Origin: Pegea sp. RAD2-039 | Lineage: Eukaryota; Chordata; Thaliacea; Salpida; Salpidae | Reading direction: 5' to 3' | Length of the DNA stretch: 64,000 bases | NCBI GenBank assembly: GCA_034620365.1 | Contig: JAQGEQ010000343.1 | Span: 186,001 to 250,000 of the forward strand | Part shown: positions 10,060 to 20,560 of the stretch, piece by piece | How the letters are laid out: each line of letters begins with the position of its first letter | Position numbering within the stretch: the first letter of the stretch is position 1 | Program-made: the position numbers and the translations under genes | Notes under the pieces: model-generated | What the model was told of the DNA's origin: nothing | The model's database searches: none | What the model saw: only the letters and a program-made list of their open reading frames with translations

Positions 10060-10983
10060 TAAAATGTTACTAGATTTAGCCTCCTGCTTTACTACTTGTT
10101 CGTCAATCAAACAAACAACTAGTGTAAGAACACCCAACAAAATGTTTTTTTTAAAAGTTGCTTATTAAAATAAAAAATAATTCAAAACATTTCAACATTT
10201 ACTTAGTAAGCAGCTTTCAATTCATATATAATTTAAAAATGGAATTAATGAAAAATTACGCAACGCAAACTTTCTCATAACTATACGGTAAGGTTTTCAC
10301 ATAATTCTTTGACAATACCTGAAATTTTCTTAGTATTGGTCAATATAAAGTGATTACATCTTTTCAATTTCAAAGTTAAAAGCTTTTAAAAATATATTGT
10401 AAGGAACGATTGGAAAAACTTATAGAAGAAATTTTAAATATAATTTTGTAATATTATTCAAAGAAATTTTATTTAGTATTAAACATAATTTCAAAATTAC
10501 AAATAATTATTGAAATTTAAGTCATTTCAAAGTAAACTTTTGACATTTTAAGAAAAAATATAAATAAATTTTTAATGATACTTTATTTAAAAAAACTTTT
10601 TATAAATTTAACTTAAAAAACTGTAAATAATAAATATGAATTATAATATCTAAATATTTCAAATCAAAAACCTATTAAAATAAAAAAGATATTTAAACTA
10701 TAGAATTTAAAAGAACTAAAAAAAGTAAACTATCAAGAAGAACATCAAAGTTAAAAATAAATTTGACTTTAAATAAAAATATATCCTGTTTGTCTGCAAA
10801 AAAAAAGATTTCATTTGAAACAATTATATATAAACTGTTCTTTAAAAGAATTGTTATAAAAACATTTAGAGTTGAGAAAACAATCATTTCGGCCAATTTT
10901 GGTCTTTTTGTAGAAGTGCGCATAATCTTTTTAAAGCTTCCAAATAAAAACCAGAAATTTTCAAAAAGAATTATACAAATCGT
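10060..10983 (-). repeat. Module M, minus orientation
   Basis: A recurring block of about 750-920 bp. Read on the minus strand it ends in CAAGTAGTAAAGCAGGAGG, the DNA for the RAD54 residues SSKAGG, next to CTAAATCTAGTAAAATTTTAC. Other copies: 12.16-12.90, 14.85-15.76, 23.08-23.90, 29.52-30.31, 48.62-49.39, 56.97-57.73 kb. It separates RAD54 exon pieces, so it looks like an insertion inside a RAD54 fragment. No ORF of note. Confidence 0.7.
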
Positions 10984-11230
10984 TCTAGGATTTTAGATCT
11001 TTTTTTAATAGTAATACTTCCATCTAATCTTACATATCCGTATCTGACAACAAAATGTTGATTGAAATTCATCATCATCAAGTTCTCTACCTTCTCATAC
11101 GGCACAATTTTTCACATAAATCGAGCGTTTGCGTGTAATTTGATACAATCACGTATTTATCATCATTTATTGAACGAGTTGCTGCCATCAATAAATCCAC
11201 TAACATCATTTTACCAGATAAATCCGGCTG
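10984..11230 (-). pseudogene. RAD54L: RAD54 exon fragment, copy 1
   Basis: Two exons of the RAD54 helicase C-terminal lobe on the minus strand: exon A encodes [16 protein letters not shown] ... [14 protein letters not shown], exon B encodes [18 protein letters not shown] 47-nt intron lies between. Exon A is preceded by a TTTTTTTTTCAG-type acceptor. A truncated tRNA-Glu 3' end (CCCAGACCGGGAA) sits just upstream at about 11,257-11,270. Non-functional fragment. Confidence 0.85.
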
Positions 11231-11284
11231 AAAAAAAAATTGTGTAAAAAAAAAGTTCCCAGACCGGGAATATCAAAAGTGTAT

Positions 11285-11301
11285 TTTACTGCATACGTAA
11301 A
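11285..11301. repeat. Junction 17-mer
   Basis: TTTACTGCATACGTAAA, one base off TTTACCGCATACGTAAA. It joins the tRNA-Glu/RAD54 module to the micro-ORF/cassette module. Confidence 0.6.
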
Positions 11302-11353
11302 TATCTTGCTAAATTATTTTTATGATCTTCTTATACATATAAATTTCTTGATT

Positions 11354-11456
11354 TAAAGATTCAAGTATAATTTTATCATCTTGTTATTTTATCTTCAAAC
11401 TCTCTAACCACTTGTCTCAAAGTTGCATCATTCTGATATTTTCCCATATCTTCAAT
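11354..11456 (-). pseudogene. 31-codon micro-ORF, frameshifted copy
   Basis: Same sequence as the intact copies (see 14,372), but one base is missing in the GATC part, which breaks the frame. Lies upstream of cassette 3 on the opposite strand. Confidence 0.5.
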
Positions 11457-11635
11457 TATATTAAATCATAAATTTGCTATAAAAATATTTTTAGATAATT
11501 TAGATAAAAACTTTTAAGTAAAAAGTAGCTAGCAGAAATCAATTCAGAAAATGTTTTTTGACGAAATAATTTTTTAGCAAATTTACACCACAAACACTAA
11601 ACTAGTAAAACTTATATAAACAAACAAATCATCGT

Positions 11636-11695
11636 TAGATTGTTTATCAGCCACATTGTGAACTTTAAAATTTTTGGAGTTGAACAAGTTTCAAC
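11636..11695 (+). ncRNA. U7-like Sm RNA cassette 3
   Basis: PSE 11584-11604, TATA 11613-11620, variable 11636-11668 (33 nt), AATTTTTGG 11669-11677, perfect stem-loop 11679-11695. Its variable segment is nearly the same as that of cassette 5, its inverted duplicate. Confidence 0.65.
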
Positions 11696-12029
11696 AAGCT
11701 AATTCAAAATTAAACATTAAAATAATTTCCTTTATTTAAAACGAATTATTATTTGCTGTATCAACATTTAATAGTCTTTATTTTGTACATTTACACAACA
11801 TGTAACAATAAAATAATGTTTCCTTTAAATCTTTAAGGCTTTAGTAAAAGTTAAAATTAGTTTGATTGATTTAACAGCAAAATTAAAGTTGAATAAAAAA
11901 TTTACATCTGTACAAATTTTTTCAAATGTTTTATGTGGAAAGAAAAATATTTAGTATTCTATAAAATTACATCTTAGATATTTCATAAAAACAAAGGAAA
12001 TTAAGTTTAGAATCAAATTAATATTTACT

Positions 12030-12078
12030 AAAACTGGATTCACAAAATTATTGCTGGTTTCTCCGCAATCGGTTTCCT
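12030..12078 (-). pseudogene. Recurrent 48-nt exon-like unit (ETDCGETSNNFVNPVL type)
   Basis: Minus strand: TTTAG acceptor, then GAAACCGATTGCGGAGAAAC and onward, ending in TTTTA before GTAAAT. Other copies near 13,745, 40,058, 47,521, 50,424 (minus), 55,885 and 63,077 (minus). Looks like one small exon of an unidentified gene carried along by the repeats. Confidence 0.45.
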
Positions 12079-12159
12079 AAACAAGTAGTAAAGCTGGAGG
12101 CTAAATCATAGTAAGCTGATTTTACCGCATATGTAAAATTTTCAAATAAAATCTTTTTC

Positions 12160-12895
12160 TATGCAGATAAACAGGATATATTTTTATTTAAGTTCAAATT
12201 TTTTTTAACTTTGATGTTCTTCTTGATATTTTGCTTTTTTAGTTCTTTTCAATTCTATAGTTTAAATATCGTTTTTATTTTTATAGGTTTTTTGATTTGA
12301 AAAATTAGATATTATAATTCATATTTATTATTTACAGTTTTTTAAGTTAAATTTATAAAAAGTTTTTTTAAATAAAGTATCATTAAAAATTTATTTATAT
12401 TTTTTCTCAAAATGTCAAAAGTTTACTTTGAAATGACTTAAATTTCAATAATTATTTGTATTTTTGAAATTATGTTTAATACTAAATAAAATTTCTTTGA
12501 ATAATATTACAAAATTATATTTAAAATTTCTTCTATAAGTTTTTCCAATCGTACTTTACAATATATTTTTAAAAGCTTTTAACTTTGAAATTGAAAGGAT
12601 GTAATCACTTTATACTGACTAATATTAAGAAAATTTAAGGTATTATCAAAGAATTATATGAAAAACTGACCGTATAGTTACGAGAAAGTTTGCGTTGCGT
12701 AATTTTTCATTAATTCCGTTTTTAAATTATGTATGAATTGAAAGTTGCTTACTAAGTAAATGTTGAAATGTTTTGAATTATTATTTATTTTAATAGGTAA
12801 CTTGTAAAAAAAGCCATTTTGTTGGGTGTTGTTACGCTAATTGTTTGTTTGGTTGACGAACAAGTTGTAAAGCAGGAGGCTAAATCTAGTAAAAT
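12160..12895 (+). repeat. Module M, plus orientation
   Basis: Inverted partner of 10,060-10,820, forming a roughly 740-bp inverted repeat around cassette 3. It ends with a diverged RAD54 SKAGG segment (CAAGTTGTAAAGCAGGAGG) and the junction 17-mer. Confidence 0.7.
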
Positions 12896-12912
12896 TTTAC
12901 CGCATACGTAAA
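12896..12912. repeat. Junction 17-mer, perfect
   Basis: TTTACCGCATACGTAAA at the end of module M, where sequence changes to a Fused-flank-like block (ACATCATGTA...). Confidence 0.65.
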
Positions 12913-13225
12913 TATGTTGCCAGATTTTTATAATGCTATTCTTAATACTGTTAATATATATCGATTTAAACATCATGTACTAGTATCAAGTTTTATTGTA
13001 TAGTATTAGTATTAATTATTTTAACTTATAGTTAACATCATGTATTAGTCTTCATTTACAGATAGTTTTTTGATGAAGTTTTGATATAATAGAATATATT
13101 AATTTATTGTTTAAGGTTAAATGCTGTGAAAAAGTACAAATTTAAAAGTACAAAATGTAGATTTATTGAATAATCCGTTCTATCTGATTTAGGAAGATAA
13201 TTTAGGTTTAATCATGAAATGGTTT

Positions 13226-13282
13226 GTTAAAACTTGTTCAACTTCAAAAATTATTTAAACATTTCTTTCATTGATAATCAAA
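13226..13282 (-). ncRNA. U7-like Sm RNA cassette 4
   Basis: PSE 13314-13334, TATA-like TATATATA about 13,300-13,309, variable 13282-13253 (30 nt, distant relative of cassettes 8, 12 and 16), AATTTTTGA 13252-13244, stem-loop 13242-13226 with one stem mismatch (GTTAAA for GTTGAA on the plus strand). Confidence 0.58.
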
Positions 13283-13744
13283 CGCTGATTTTTTCCTTTA
13301 TATATATATCTAGTAGTTTAGTGTTTGTGGTGTAGATTTTTTAATAAATTAATTCGTCAGAAAAAAATTTCTGTTTGAGTATTGTAAGGTAGTTAAATAC
13401 TTAGTAAACGTTTATAACTTTATATTACCTTTATAATATAATCAAAAGTTGTCAAGTTGAAGTCATGACATCATATTAACTAATAAAGTTGAAGATTTAA
13501 AAGCAAATTTAACCTATTAACATTAATCTTGCCTCTAATATTGAACATTTTCAATCTAAAAATAGATAAAACGATGAGATGTTTCAACTATACATCAAAA
13601 GTGTATTTCACCGCATACGTAAATGTGATACTAAATTATTATAATGCACTTCTTAATACTCCAAAAACTCTTGATTTAACGATTCAAATATAATTTTATC
13701 CTCTTAGAAAATATAACTTAAAAGCTTAAAATTATATTTTTTAG

Positions 13745-13792
13745 GAAACTGATTGCAGAGAAACCAGCAATAATTTTGTGAATCCAGTTTTA
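13745..13792 (+). pseudogene. Recurrent 48-nt exon-like unit
   Basis: Acceptor TTTTTTAG then an ETD.GETSNNFVNPVL frame (one change, TGCGGA to TGCAGA) ending before GTAAAT. See 12,030. Confidence 0.45.
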
Positions 13793-14124
13793 GTAAATAT
13801 TAATTTGATTCTAAACTTAATTTCCTTTGTTTTTATGAAATATCTAAATTGTTATTCTATAGAATACTAAATATTTTTCTTTCCACATAAAACATTTGAA
13901 ATAATTTTTACAGATGTAACTTTTTTATTCAACTTTAATTTTGCTGTTAAATCAATCAAATTAATTTTAACTTTTACTAAAGATTTAAAAATTTAAAGCA
14001 AACATTATTTTATTTTTAAATGTTGGGTAAATGTACAAAATAAAGACTATTAAATGTTGATACAGCAAATAATCCTTTCTTTTAAACAAAGGAAATTATT
14101 TTATGCTTAATTTTGAAATAGCTT

Positions 14125-14184
14125 GTTGAAACTTGTTCAACTGCAAAAATTTTGAAGTTGACAATGTGGTTGATAAGCAATTTT
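14125..14184 (-). ncRNA. U7-like Sm RNA cassette 5
   Basis: PSE 14216-14236, TATA degenerate (TTAAATAA near 14,201), variable 14184-14152 (33 nt, shared with cassette 3), AATTTTTGC 14151-14143, perfect stem-loop 14141-14125. Confidence 0.58.
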
Positions 14185-14371
14185 ACGATGATTTGTTTGT
14201 TTAAATAAGTTTTACTAATTTAGTGTTTGTGGTGTAAATTTGCTAAAAAATTATTTCGTAAAAAAAGTTATCTGAATTGATTTCTGCTAGCTACTTTTTA
14301 CTTAAACGTTTTTATCTAAATTATCTAAAAATATTATTATCATAAATTTATGATTTAATATAATTGAAGAG

Positions 14372-14467
14372 ATGGGAAAATATCAGAATGATGCAACTTT
14401 GAGACAAGTGGTTAGAGAGTTTGAAGATCAAAATAACAAGATGATAAAATTATATTTGAATCTTTAA
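14372..14467 (+). CDS. 31-residue micro-ORF, intact representative
   Basis: ATG GGA AAA ... TAA, starting MGKYQNDATLRQVVREF and ending KLYLNL. The start context GAGATGG is favourable. Most cassettes carry this block 150-250 bp upstream, on the opposite strand. Intact forms also occur at 24,262-24,357 (minus), 25,385-25,480, 29,342-29,437, 31,582-31,677 (minus) and 51,292-51,387; others are frameshifted or lose the ATG. Some changes between copies are synonymous (CAG/CAA, GCA/GCG), others not. No family recognised; a lone amphipathic helix is plausible. It could equally be a non-coding conserved element or an old gene fragment. Confidence 0.35.
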   Translation: MGKYQNDATLRQVVREFEDQNNKMIKLYLNL

Positions 14468-14518
14468 ATCAAGAAATTTATATGTATAAGAAGATCATAA
14501 AAATAATTTAGCAACACA

Positions 14519-14535
14519 TTTACGTATGCGGTAAA
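14519..14535. repeat. Junction 17-mer, perfect
   Basis: TTTACGTATGCGGTAAA between the micro-ORF module and the truncated tRNA-Glu/RAD54 module. Confidence 0.65.
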
Positions 14536-14545
14536 ATACACTTTT

Positions 14546-14580
14546 GATATTCCCGGTCAGGGAGCTTTTTTTTTACACAA
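14546..14580 (+). pseudogene. tRNA-Glu 3' remnant
   Basis: Only GATATTCCCGGTCAGGGAGC plus the T run survive from the tRNA-Glu 3' half. The break falls inside the T-arm, right after the junction block. Confidence 0.6.
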
Positions 14581-14590
14581 TTTTTTTTTT

Positions 14591-14850
14591 CAGCCGGATT
14601 TATCTGGTAAAATGATGCTAGTGGATTTATTGATGGCAGCAACTCATTCAATAAATGATGATAAATACGTGATTGTATCAAATTACATGCAAACGCTCGA
14701 TTTATGTGAAAAATTGTGCCGTATGAGGAGGTAGAGAACTTGATGATGATGAATTTCAATCAACATTTTGTTGTGAGCTACGGATATGTAAGATTAGATG
14801 GAAGTATGACTATTAAAAAAAGATCTAAAATCCTAGAACGATTTATATAA
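14591..14850 (+). pseudogene. RAD54L: RAD54 exon fragment, copy 2
   Basis: Acceptor CAG 14591-14593; exon A 14594-14730 ([20 protein letters not shown] ... [15 protein letters not shown]); intron 14731-14777 (GT...AG, 47 nt); exon B from 14778 ([22 protein letters not shown]), interrupted at about 14,850 by module M. RAD54 is the Swi2/Snf2 translocase of homologous recombination; these pieces cover helicase motifs IV-V only. Confidence 0.88.
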
Positions 14851-15776
14851 TTCCTTTTGAAAATTTCTGGTTTTTATTTGGAAGCTTTAAAAAGATTCTG
14901 CGCAGTTCTAGAGAAAGACCAAAATTGACCAAAATATTTATTTTCTCAATTCTAAATGTTTTTTTAACAATTCTTTTAAAGAACAGTTTTTATATAATAG
15001 TTTCAAATGAAATCTTTTTTTATGCAGACAAACAGGATATATTTTTATTTAAAGTCAAATTTATTTTTAACTTTTATGTTCTTCTTGTTATTTTGCTTTT
15101 TCAGTTCTTTTCAATTCGATAGTTTAAATATCTTTTTTATTTTAATAGGTTTTTGATTTGAAAAATTTAGATATTATAATTTATATTTATTATTTACAGT
15201 TTTTGTAAGTTGAATTAATAAAAAGTTTTTTTAAATCAAGTATCATTAAAAATTTGTTGATTTTTTTGTCTCAAAATTTCAAAAGTTTACTTTGAAATGA
15301 CTTAAATTTCAATAATTATTAGTAATTTTGAAATTATGTTTAATACTAAATAAAATATTTTTGAAAGTTATTACAAAATTATATTTCAAATTTCTTCTAT
15401 AAGTTTTTCAAATCGTTCCTTACAATATCTTCTTTTAAAAGCTTTTAACATTGAAATTGAAAGAATGTTATCAGTTTATATTGACTAATATTAAGAAAAA
15501 TTAAGGTATTGTCAAAGAATTATTTGAAAAAATTACTGTATAGTTATGAGAAAGTTTGCGTTGCGTAATTTTTCATTAATTCCATTTTTTAATTATGTAT
15601 GAGTTGAAAGCTGCTTACTAAGTAAATGTTGAAATGTTTTGAATTATTATTTATTTTAATAAGTAACTTTTTAAAAAAGCCATTTTGTTGGGTGTTGCTA
15701 GTTGTTTGTTTGGTTGACGAACAAGTAGTAAAGCAGGAGGCTAAATCTAGTAAATTTTAACCGCATACGTAAATGT
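14851..15776 (+). repeat. Module M, plus orientation, with junction 17-mer
   Basis: Begins exactly where RAD54 reading is lost (after ERF) and ends with CAAGTAGTAAAGCAGGAGG (RAD54 SSKAGG) and the junction 17-mer (about 15,760-15,776, one mismatch). Supports insertion of a module of about 900 bp between ERFND and SSKAGG of the RAD54 exon. Confidence 0.7.
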
Positions 15777-16117
15777 GTTGCTTGATTTTTATATTACTAT
15801 TCTTAATACTCTTAATATCTCTTGGTTTAAAGATTCAAAAATAATTTTATCTTCTTGGTATTTGATCTTTTAACTCTCTAACTGCTTGTCTCAAAGTTGC
15901 ATCATTCTGATATTTTCCCATCTCTTATCCATTTATATTATATAAGATATTTGCTAAAAAAAATGGCATTTAGATAATTTAGATAAAAACTGTTAAGTAA
16001 AAAATAGCTAACACGAGAAAATTTCAGAGAAAATTTTTTTGACGAAATAATTTATTAGCAAACTTATACTACAAACACTAAACTAATCGAAATTTATATA
16101 AAGAAACAAATCAGCTT

Positions 16118-16176
16118 AAAAGTTGAATTATTTTAGGCTGCTTTAAATCACTTTTTAGAGTTGAACAAGTTTCAAC
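16118..16176 (+). ncRNA. U7-like Sm RNA cassette 6
   Basis: PSE 16065-16085 (TATACTACA variant), TATA 16095-16102, variable 16118-16149 (32 nt, related to cassette 15), Sm-like ACTTTTTAG 16150-16158 (first A pair changed), perfect stem-loop 16160-16176. Confidence 0.58.
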
Positions 16177-16379
16177 AGACTATTTCAATAATTATTCTAA
16201 ATTTCTTCTTTAATTAGATAGCGAAGATTATTTGGTGAATCAAACTTTAGTAGTTTTCAATTTGTACGTTTACACAGAACTTTAAAACTGTTAACTGTTT
16301 CCAGTAATTGATTGAAATGTTTTAAACATTTTTTTAATTAATATTTTGTTGATGGTAATCTAGTCATAATTTGGTTCAT

Positions 16380-16870
16380 AATATCGACTCCAAATACAAC
16401 AGCTCAATAATAATAATTCAAAAATATTATCAATATTATTGCTAATATTGATGAAACCATTACAATCTTCATTAAACTAAAATGTTTAAAATTTAACAAG
16501 AATCAGTCAAAGAAAACCAAAATTTTGAACTTAAAACCATTAAATCTGCTTGAAAAGGTTTTGAATAAAAAAATAACAAAAAATCGAAATATTTTTAGTA
16601 TTAAGAAACAGAATAAGATAAGCCTTAAAATTATAAATTGATGAAATAGATTGTCTCAACAATATTAAGATATCTACTTCATATAAAATATATGTAATTA
16701 TTAAACCTATAAATCTTTGTAAATGTCACTTAAAAATATCTTAAATTTAAAAAAATCAAAAACTTCAAGAAAATAATTTCTACTTTTACATCTGATTTTC
16801 TAGAAAGAATAAGTTTCAAATAAAAGTAAAAATATTTGGAATAAATAACAAATTTGAAATGGTCTCTCGT
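16380..16870. repeat. Left flank of tRNA-Ile/tRNA-Asp block
   Basis: Recurs at 33.54-34.02 and 41.26-41.73 kb, and inverted at 61.25-61.72 kb. Non-coding; ends about 12 bp before the tRNA-Ile gene. Confidence 0.65.
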
Positions 16871-16944
16871 GGCCGGTTAGCTAAGTTGGTTAGAGCGTTG
16901 TGCTAATTACGCGAATGTCGCGGGTTCGATCCTCGTACTGGCCA
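16871..16944 (+). tRNA. tRNA-Ile(AAT), copy 1
   Basis: 74 nt, acceptor GGCCGGT with ACTGGCC, anticodon AAT in GTGCTAATTACG. Differs from copy 3 in the D-arm (GCTAAGTTGG), anticodon loop (TTA for TAA) and T-arm (GATCCTCG), so function is uncertain. Confidence 0.85.
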
Positions 16945-16953
16945 TGTCCTGTG

Positions 16954-17025
16954 TCCTCGTTAGTATAGTGGTGAGTATCCCCGCCTGTCACGCGGGAGAC
17001 CGGGGTCCGATTCCCCGACGGGGAG
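16954..17025 (+). tRNA. tRNA-Asp(GTC), copy 1
   Basis: 72 nt starting TCCTCGTTAGTATAGTGG, anticodon loop CTGTCAC. The T-loop reads TCCGATT instead of TTCGATT, losing the conserved T at position 55; 9 bp after tRNA-Ile. Confidence 0.85.
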
Positions 17026-17800
17026 TTTATTTTGTCAACTTAAAATTTCATCATTTATCAAATTAGTTTGAAAATAAAAACATTTTTTGTAGCAATTTTT
17101 GGGGTGGGCACTTACGTGGTGGCCTTCAAAAAATGAGTCTAACTTTCAGCATTTTGTGGTTGGTAAGTCAACAACTTACCAAGTCAATCAGAAAACAATG
17201 TTGCCAACTTTCACTTTATAATATTATCCACAACATATACATTGCATCCCAAGCAAATCTTTATTGCCATGAAATATTTTTCCATCTTTTATCTGTTTTG
17301 ATTTTTAGTAAATGTTGGTGAGATGCTCTTTACTTCTTTCAATTATATTTTAATTAGCTATGGCCTATTTTTCTACAAACTTATTTCAGTAGAAGCAAAA
17401 TATTTATCAATATGAACTAAGCTGTGTTCACTTAATTTCTGTGTTAAGTTTTTTATTAATGGTAAAGATATTTTTTAGAATATTTTATTTTATTTTTAGT
17501 TATTTTATTGATGTATTTGTGGATGATTTTAATTCTTTTCAAAAAATTATTTATATTTTACTTTAAATACTTATTTATTGTATTTCCTTCTTATAATTTG
17601 TTAATAACTCTTGTTCTTTTAGTGGATTTTATTTATGAACATTTTACTTTTATGGGAAACCTATAATTTGCAAAATTTACAGATTTAATTCGTATAACTG
17701 CTTTATAGATATAGAAATTTTGTTGATGATTTGTTAAACCTTTTTATCAATAAGATTTAAGTCAAAGCACGTACCATCTTTGTATGACATGAGCAAATGA
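17026..17800. repeat. Right flank of tRNA block
   Basis: AT-rich; 17,040-17,500 recurs at 34.19-34.60 kb and partly at 41.9 kb. Near 17,630-17,690 an LRR-like snippet (LLWETYNLQNLQI) follows a TTTTAG acceptor, probably an upstream exon of the LRR pseudogene. Confidence 0.5.
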
Positions 17801-17806
17801 CGAATT

Positions 17807-18440
17807 TAATTTTAATTCAGGATTACACACTTCCTTAAGATATTTGTATCTTAATAACAATGTAATTCAAGATATAGGTAGTTCAACAATGTGGTTCCTT
17901 CCAAGTTTCTTCAGTTTAATAAATCTTGAACAAGTTAATATTTCTAATAATAATCTAAAGTATCTCACTAATGAAATCAAATGTTTGAGCACCGAAGATT
18001 AACTACTTATTCTAATTAACTAATATATTTGCCACTCGGAATATTGAATTTATTGATTATGAAATTGTGTAGTTTTTTAAAAATCCCTTATACGAGTTTG
18101 GCAACCAGCCAATCCATGTCCAATTCTATCATGATGACATCTTTGTATGACATGCGCCATAACGTAGCTTACAGGAACAGTTTGTTGTCTGCTAAGATAC
18201 TTTTAGTCTTGAAATTATTTAGTTGTGTTGATGAAAAAGAGATTCGTTCGTGTGGTGACAAGATTTTTACAGAATCACGAAAAGCAATCGTGCAAGTAAC
18301 TAGACGAGGATCATGAAAACAGCCAGAATCAGGTTTTATGCGAGAAACCTTTCCTGTTAAAGCTGTATCCTGCTCTAAGCGATGTTTTCTGAAGCAATTG
18401 CAAGAAATAACAAAAAATAATTATCTTCAAGTCTAATAAT
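17807..18440 (+). pseudogene. Leucine-rich-repeat gene, 3' fragment, copy 1
   Basis: After an ATTCAG acceptor the frame reads GLHTSLRYLYLNNNVIQDIG ... LINLEQVNISNNNLKYLTNEIKCLSTE, typical LRRs. After a stop and frame change, 18,020-18,316 gives LPLGILNLLIMKL ... SLYDMRHNVAYRNSLL ... FSCVDEKEIRSCGDKIFTESRKAIVQVTRRGS, then TGA, then KQPESGFMRETFPVKAVSC and SKRCFLKQLQEI in frame. The Cys-containing tail (EIRSC...IFTES...VSCSKRCF) recalls LRRC58/LRRC28-like proteins. Copy 2 at 42.3 kb shares the TGA, so the fragment was already broken when duplicated. Confidence 0.7.
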
Positions 18441-19330
18441 TCATAACAAGAAAGTTTCTATTTGCAAATTGAGAAAATCGATTGTATTTTTTCTGCGTAT
18501 ATTTTCTTGTCTTACGTTAATTATACTTTTTTTTGAAAGAAATCTCAATTTCTTTGGTGGATTATTTGATTATAAAATCTATTCTCTTCTAGAACAATAA
18601 AAATTTATTTTTTACAAACTGCTGAGTTTCTTTTTTGTGTTGAAAATTAATTATTTTCCAGTGAATTAAGGATAGACAGATTTAGACAACTTAAACAGAT
18701 TTGCTTGAACAAATTATTGACAACATTATCCAATACACTATCATTATTTTCAATTAGTTTATATAAAATACAATTCATTTTCAGACCAATAGCCTCAGTA
18801 TTGTATAGACGAAATTTTTTTATATATTATTTCTAGAATTTTATTACTTTCATTGCTATCTCTTTTTGTATTAGTGATTTCAAAAACCCCATAAACTAAT
18901 TCCTGTGTTTCAAAAAAATCACTTTAACTTTTGTTGAGTTTCATAAAGCTGTCTTTTGAAAGATGAATTATGAGTCATAAGAGGGATGTTAGATAGTTGG
19001 TTATCAATACTTAGTGACAATTTGTCTGTTTACTTTATTTCTTCTGGTTTCATGAAATATCTAAATAGTTATTATATAGAATAGAAAATAGTTTTTTTTC
19101 ACTTAAAATATTCAAAATATTTTTTAATGATCTAACTTTTTTATTTAACTTTAATTTTTGTTAAATCAGTCAAACTAATTTTAATTTTTATTAAAAAATT
19201 TAAAATTTAAAGAAAATATTATTTGATTGTTAAACGTTGTGTAAACGTACCAATTAAACACTACTGAATATTGATTTAGCAAATAATCCTTTCTACCAAA
19301 TAAAGGAAGATAATATAAGTTTAATCTTGA
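18441..19330. repeat. Downstream flank of LRR fragment
   Basis: Shared with 34.72-35.37 and 42.93-43.62 kb, and inverted at 60.80-61.26 kb. Short ORFs in it are AT-rich and unsupported. Confidence 0.55.
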
Positions 19331-19338
19331 ATTAGTTT

Positions 19339-19405
19339 GTTGAAACTTGTTCAACTCCAAAAATTAGAAATCATATTTTCAATAAAGTATTTCTTAAACA
19401 ATTCT
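19339..19405 (-). ncRNA. U7-like Sm RNA cassette 7
   Basis: TATA 19422-19429, variable 19405-19366 (40 nt, related to cassettes 20, 25 and 28), AATTTTTGG 19365-19357, perfect stem-loop 19355-19339. The PSE (19437-19454) is cut short: GTGGCTAATAA shows loss of the TGTAAATTT part, so the promoter may be dead. Confidence 0.52.
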
Positions 19406-19731
19406 ACGCTGATTTTTCACTTTATATAAATTTCGATTAGTTTAGTATTTGTGGCTAATAAATTATTTCGTAAAAAAATTTTCTGAATTGATTGCTGTTA
19501 GCTACTTTTTACTTAAATATTTTTATTTAAATTATCTAAAAATATTTTGTTAGTAAAATAATGATTTAGTATATCTGAAAAGATGAGAAAATATCAAAAT
19601 GATGCGACTTTGAGACAAGTGGTTAGAGATTTTAAAGATTAAAATAACAAGATGATAAAATTATATTTGAATCGTTAAATCAAGAGATTTGTATAGTATT
19701 AAGAAATGCATTATAATAATTTAGTATCACA

Positions 19732-19748
19732 TTTACGTATGCGGTAAA
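19732..19748. repeat. Junction 17-mer, perfect
   Basis: TTTACGTATGCGGTAAA, followed by ATACACTTCTGACATG and the GTTCAAACAACACAGC block that leads to cassette 8. Confidence 0.65.
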
Positions 19749-20075
19749 ATACACTTCTGACATGTAGTTCAAACAACACAGCTTTTCATCTACTCTTAGA
19801 TTGAAAATGTTCAATCTAAAAGACAAGATTAATGTTAATCGGTTAAATTTGCTTTTAAATCTTCATCTTTATTATTTAATATGATGTCATGACTTCGACT
19901 TGACAACTTTTGATCATATTATAAAGGTCATTTAAAGTTATAAAAATTTACTAAGTATTTAACTACCTTACATACTCTCGAACGGAAATTTTTTTCTGAC
20001 GAATTAATTCATTAGGAAATATACACCACAAACGCTAAACTACTAGATATATATATAATGGAAAATAATCAGCGT

Positions 20076-20132
20076 TTGAATATCTATAAAAACATATAAA
20101 TCGTTAATTTTTGGAGTTGAACAAGTTTCAAG
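20076..20132 (+). ncRNA. U7-like Sm RNA cassette 8
   Basis: PSE 20022-20042 (one change, AACGCTAAAC), TATA-like TATATATATAAT ending 20,059, variable 20076-20105 (30 nt, same lineage as 12 and 16), AATTTTTGG 20106-20114, stem-loop 20116-20132 with the last C changed to G. Confidence 0.6.
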
Positions 20133-20416
20133 AAATCATTTCAAAATTAAACTTAAATTATCTTCCTTGATCAAACAGAAAGGTTTATTCGCTAAATCAA
20201 CATTTTGTACTTTTAAATTTGTACTTTTCCACAGCATTTAACCTTAAACAATAAATTGATATATTCTATTATATCAAAACTTCATCAAAAAACTATCTGT
20301 AAATTAATTTCTATTCAACAACATTTTGATTTCTCTTAATTTCTTTTTATTAAATTAACAATATTGGCTTTTATACCTTAAAATAAGTCAAATAATATTC
20401 AGAATATAATTTTTTG

Positions 20417-20560
20417 CTGAAAGAGAAGATAATTATAAACTTTCTGATTCGAGTTTTTACTTTTGGATGCGTAAGAAAATGTAAATTAAAAGTTTATCTT
20501 TTATATGATTTACTTATGTTGAAATTATATTAATTTGGAAGCCTTATATTTGTGAAAATT
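20417..20560 (-). repeat. Fused-tail repeat, copy
   Basis: Minus strand matches Fused from its last 13 codons (TTTTCACAAATATAAGGC) through the 3' flank. The Fused reading frame upstream of that point is absent. Confidence 0.7.

Noticed and set aside
10693..10996. Overlapping ORFs of 76-77 codons on both strands of module M
   Set aside because: Low-complexity Phe/Ile/Lys/Leu composition, present only where random stops are missing, and not kept open in other module M copies.
18241..18320. Selenocysteine readthrough at the shared TGA of the LRR fragment
   Set aside because: No Cys/Sec-type motif around the TGA and other frame breaks in the same fragment; an old nonsense mutation is simpler.
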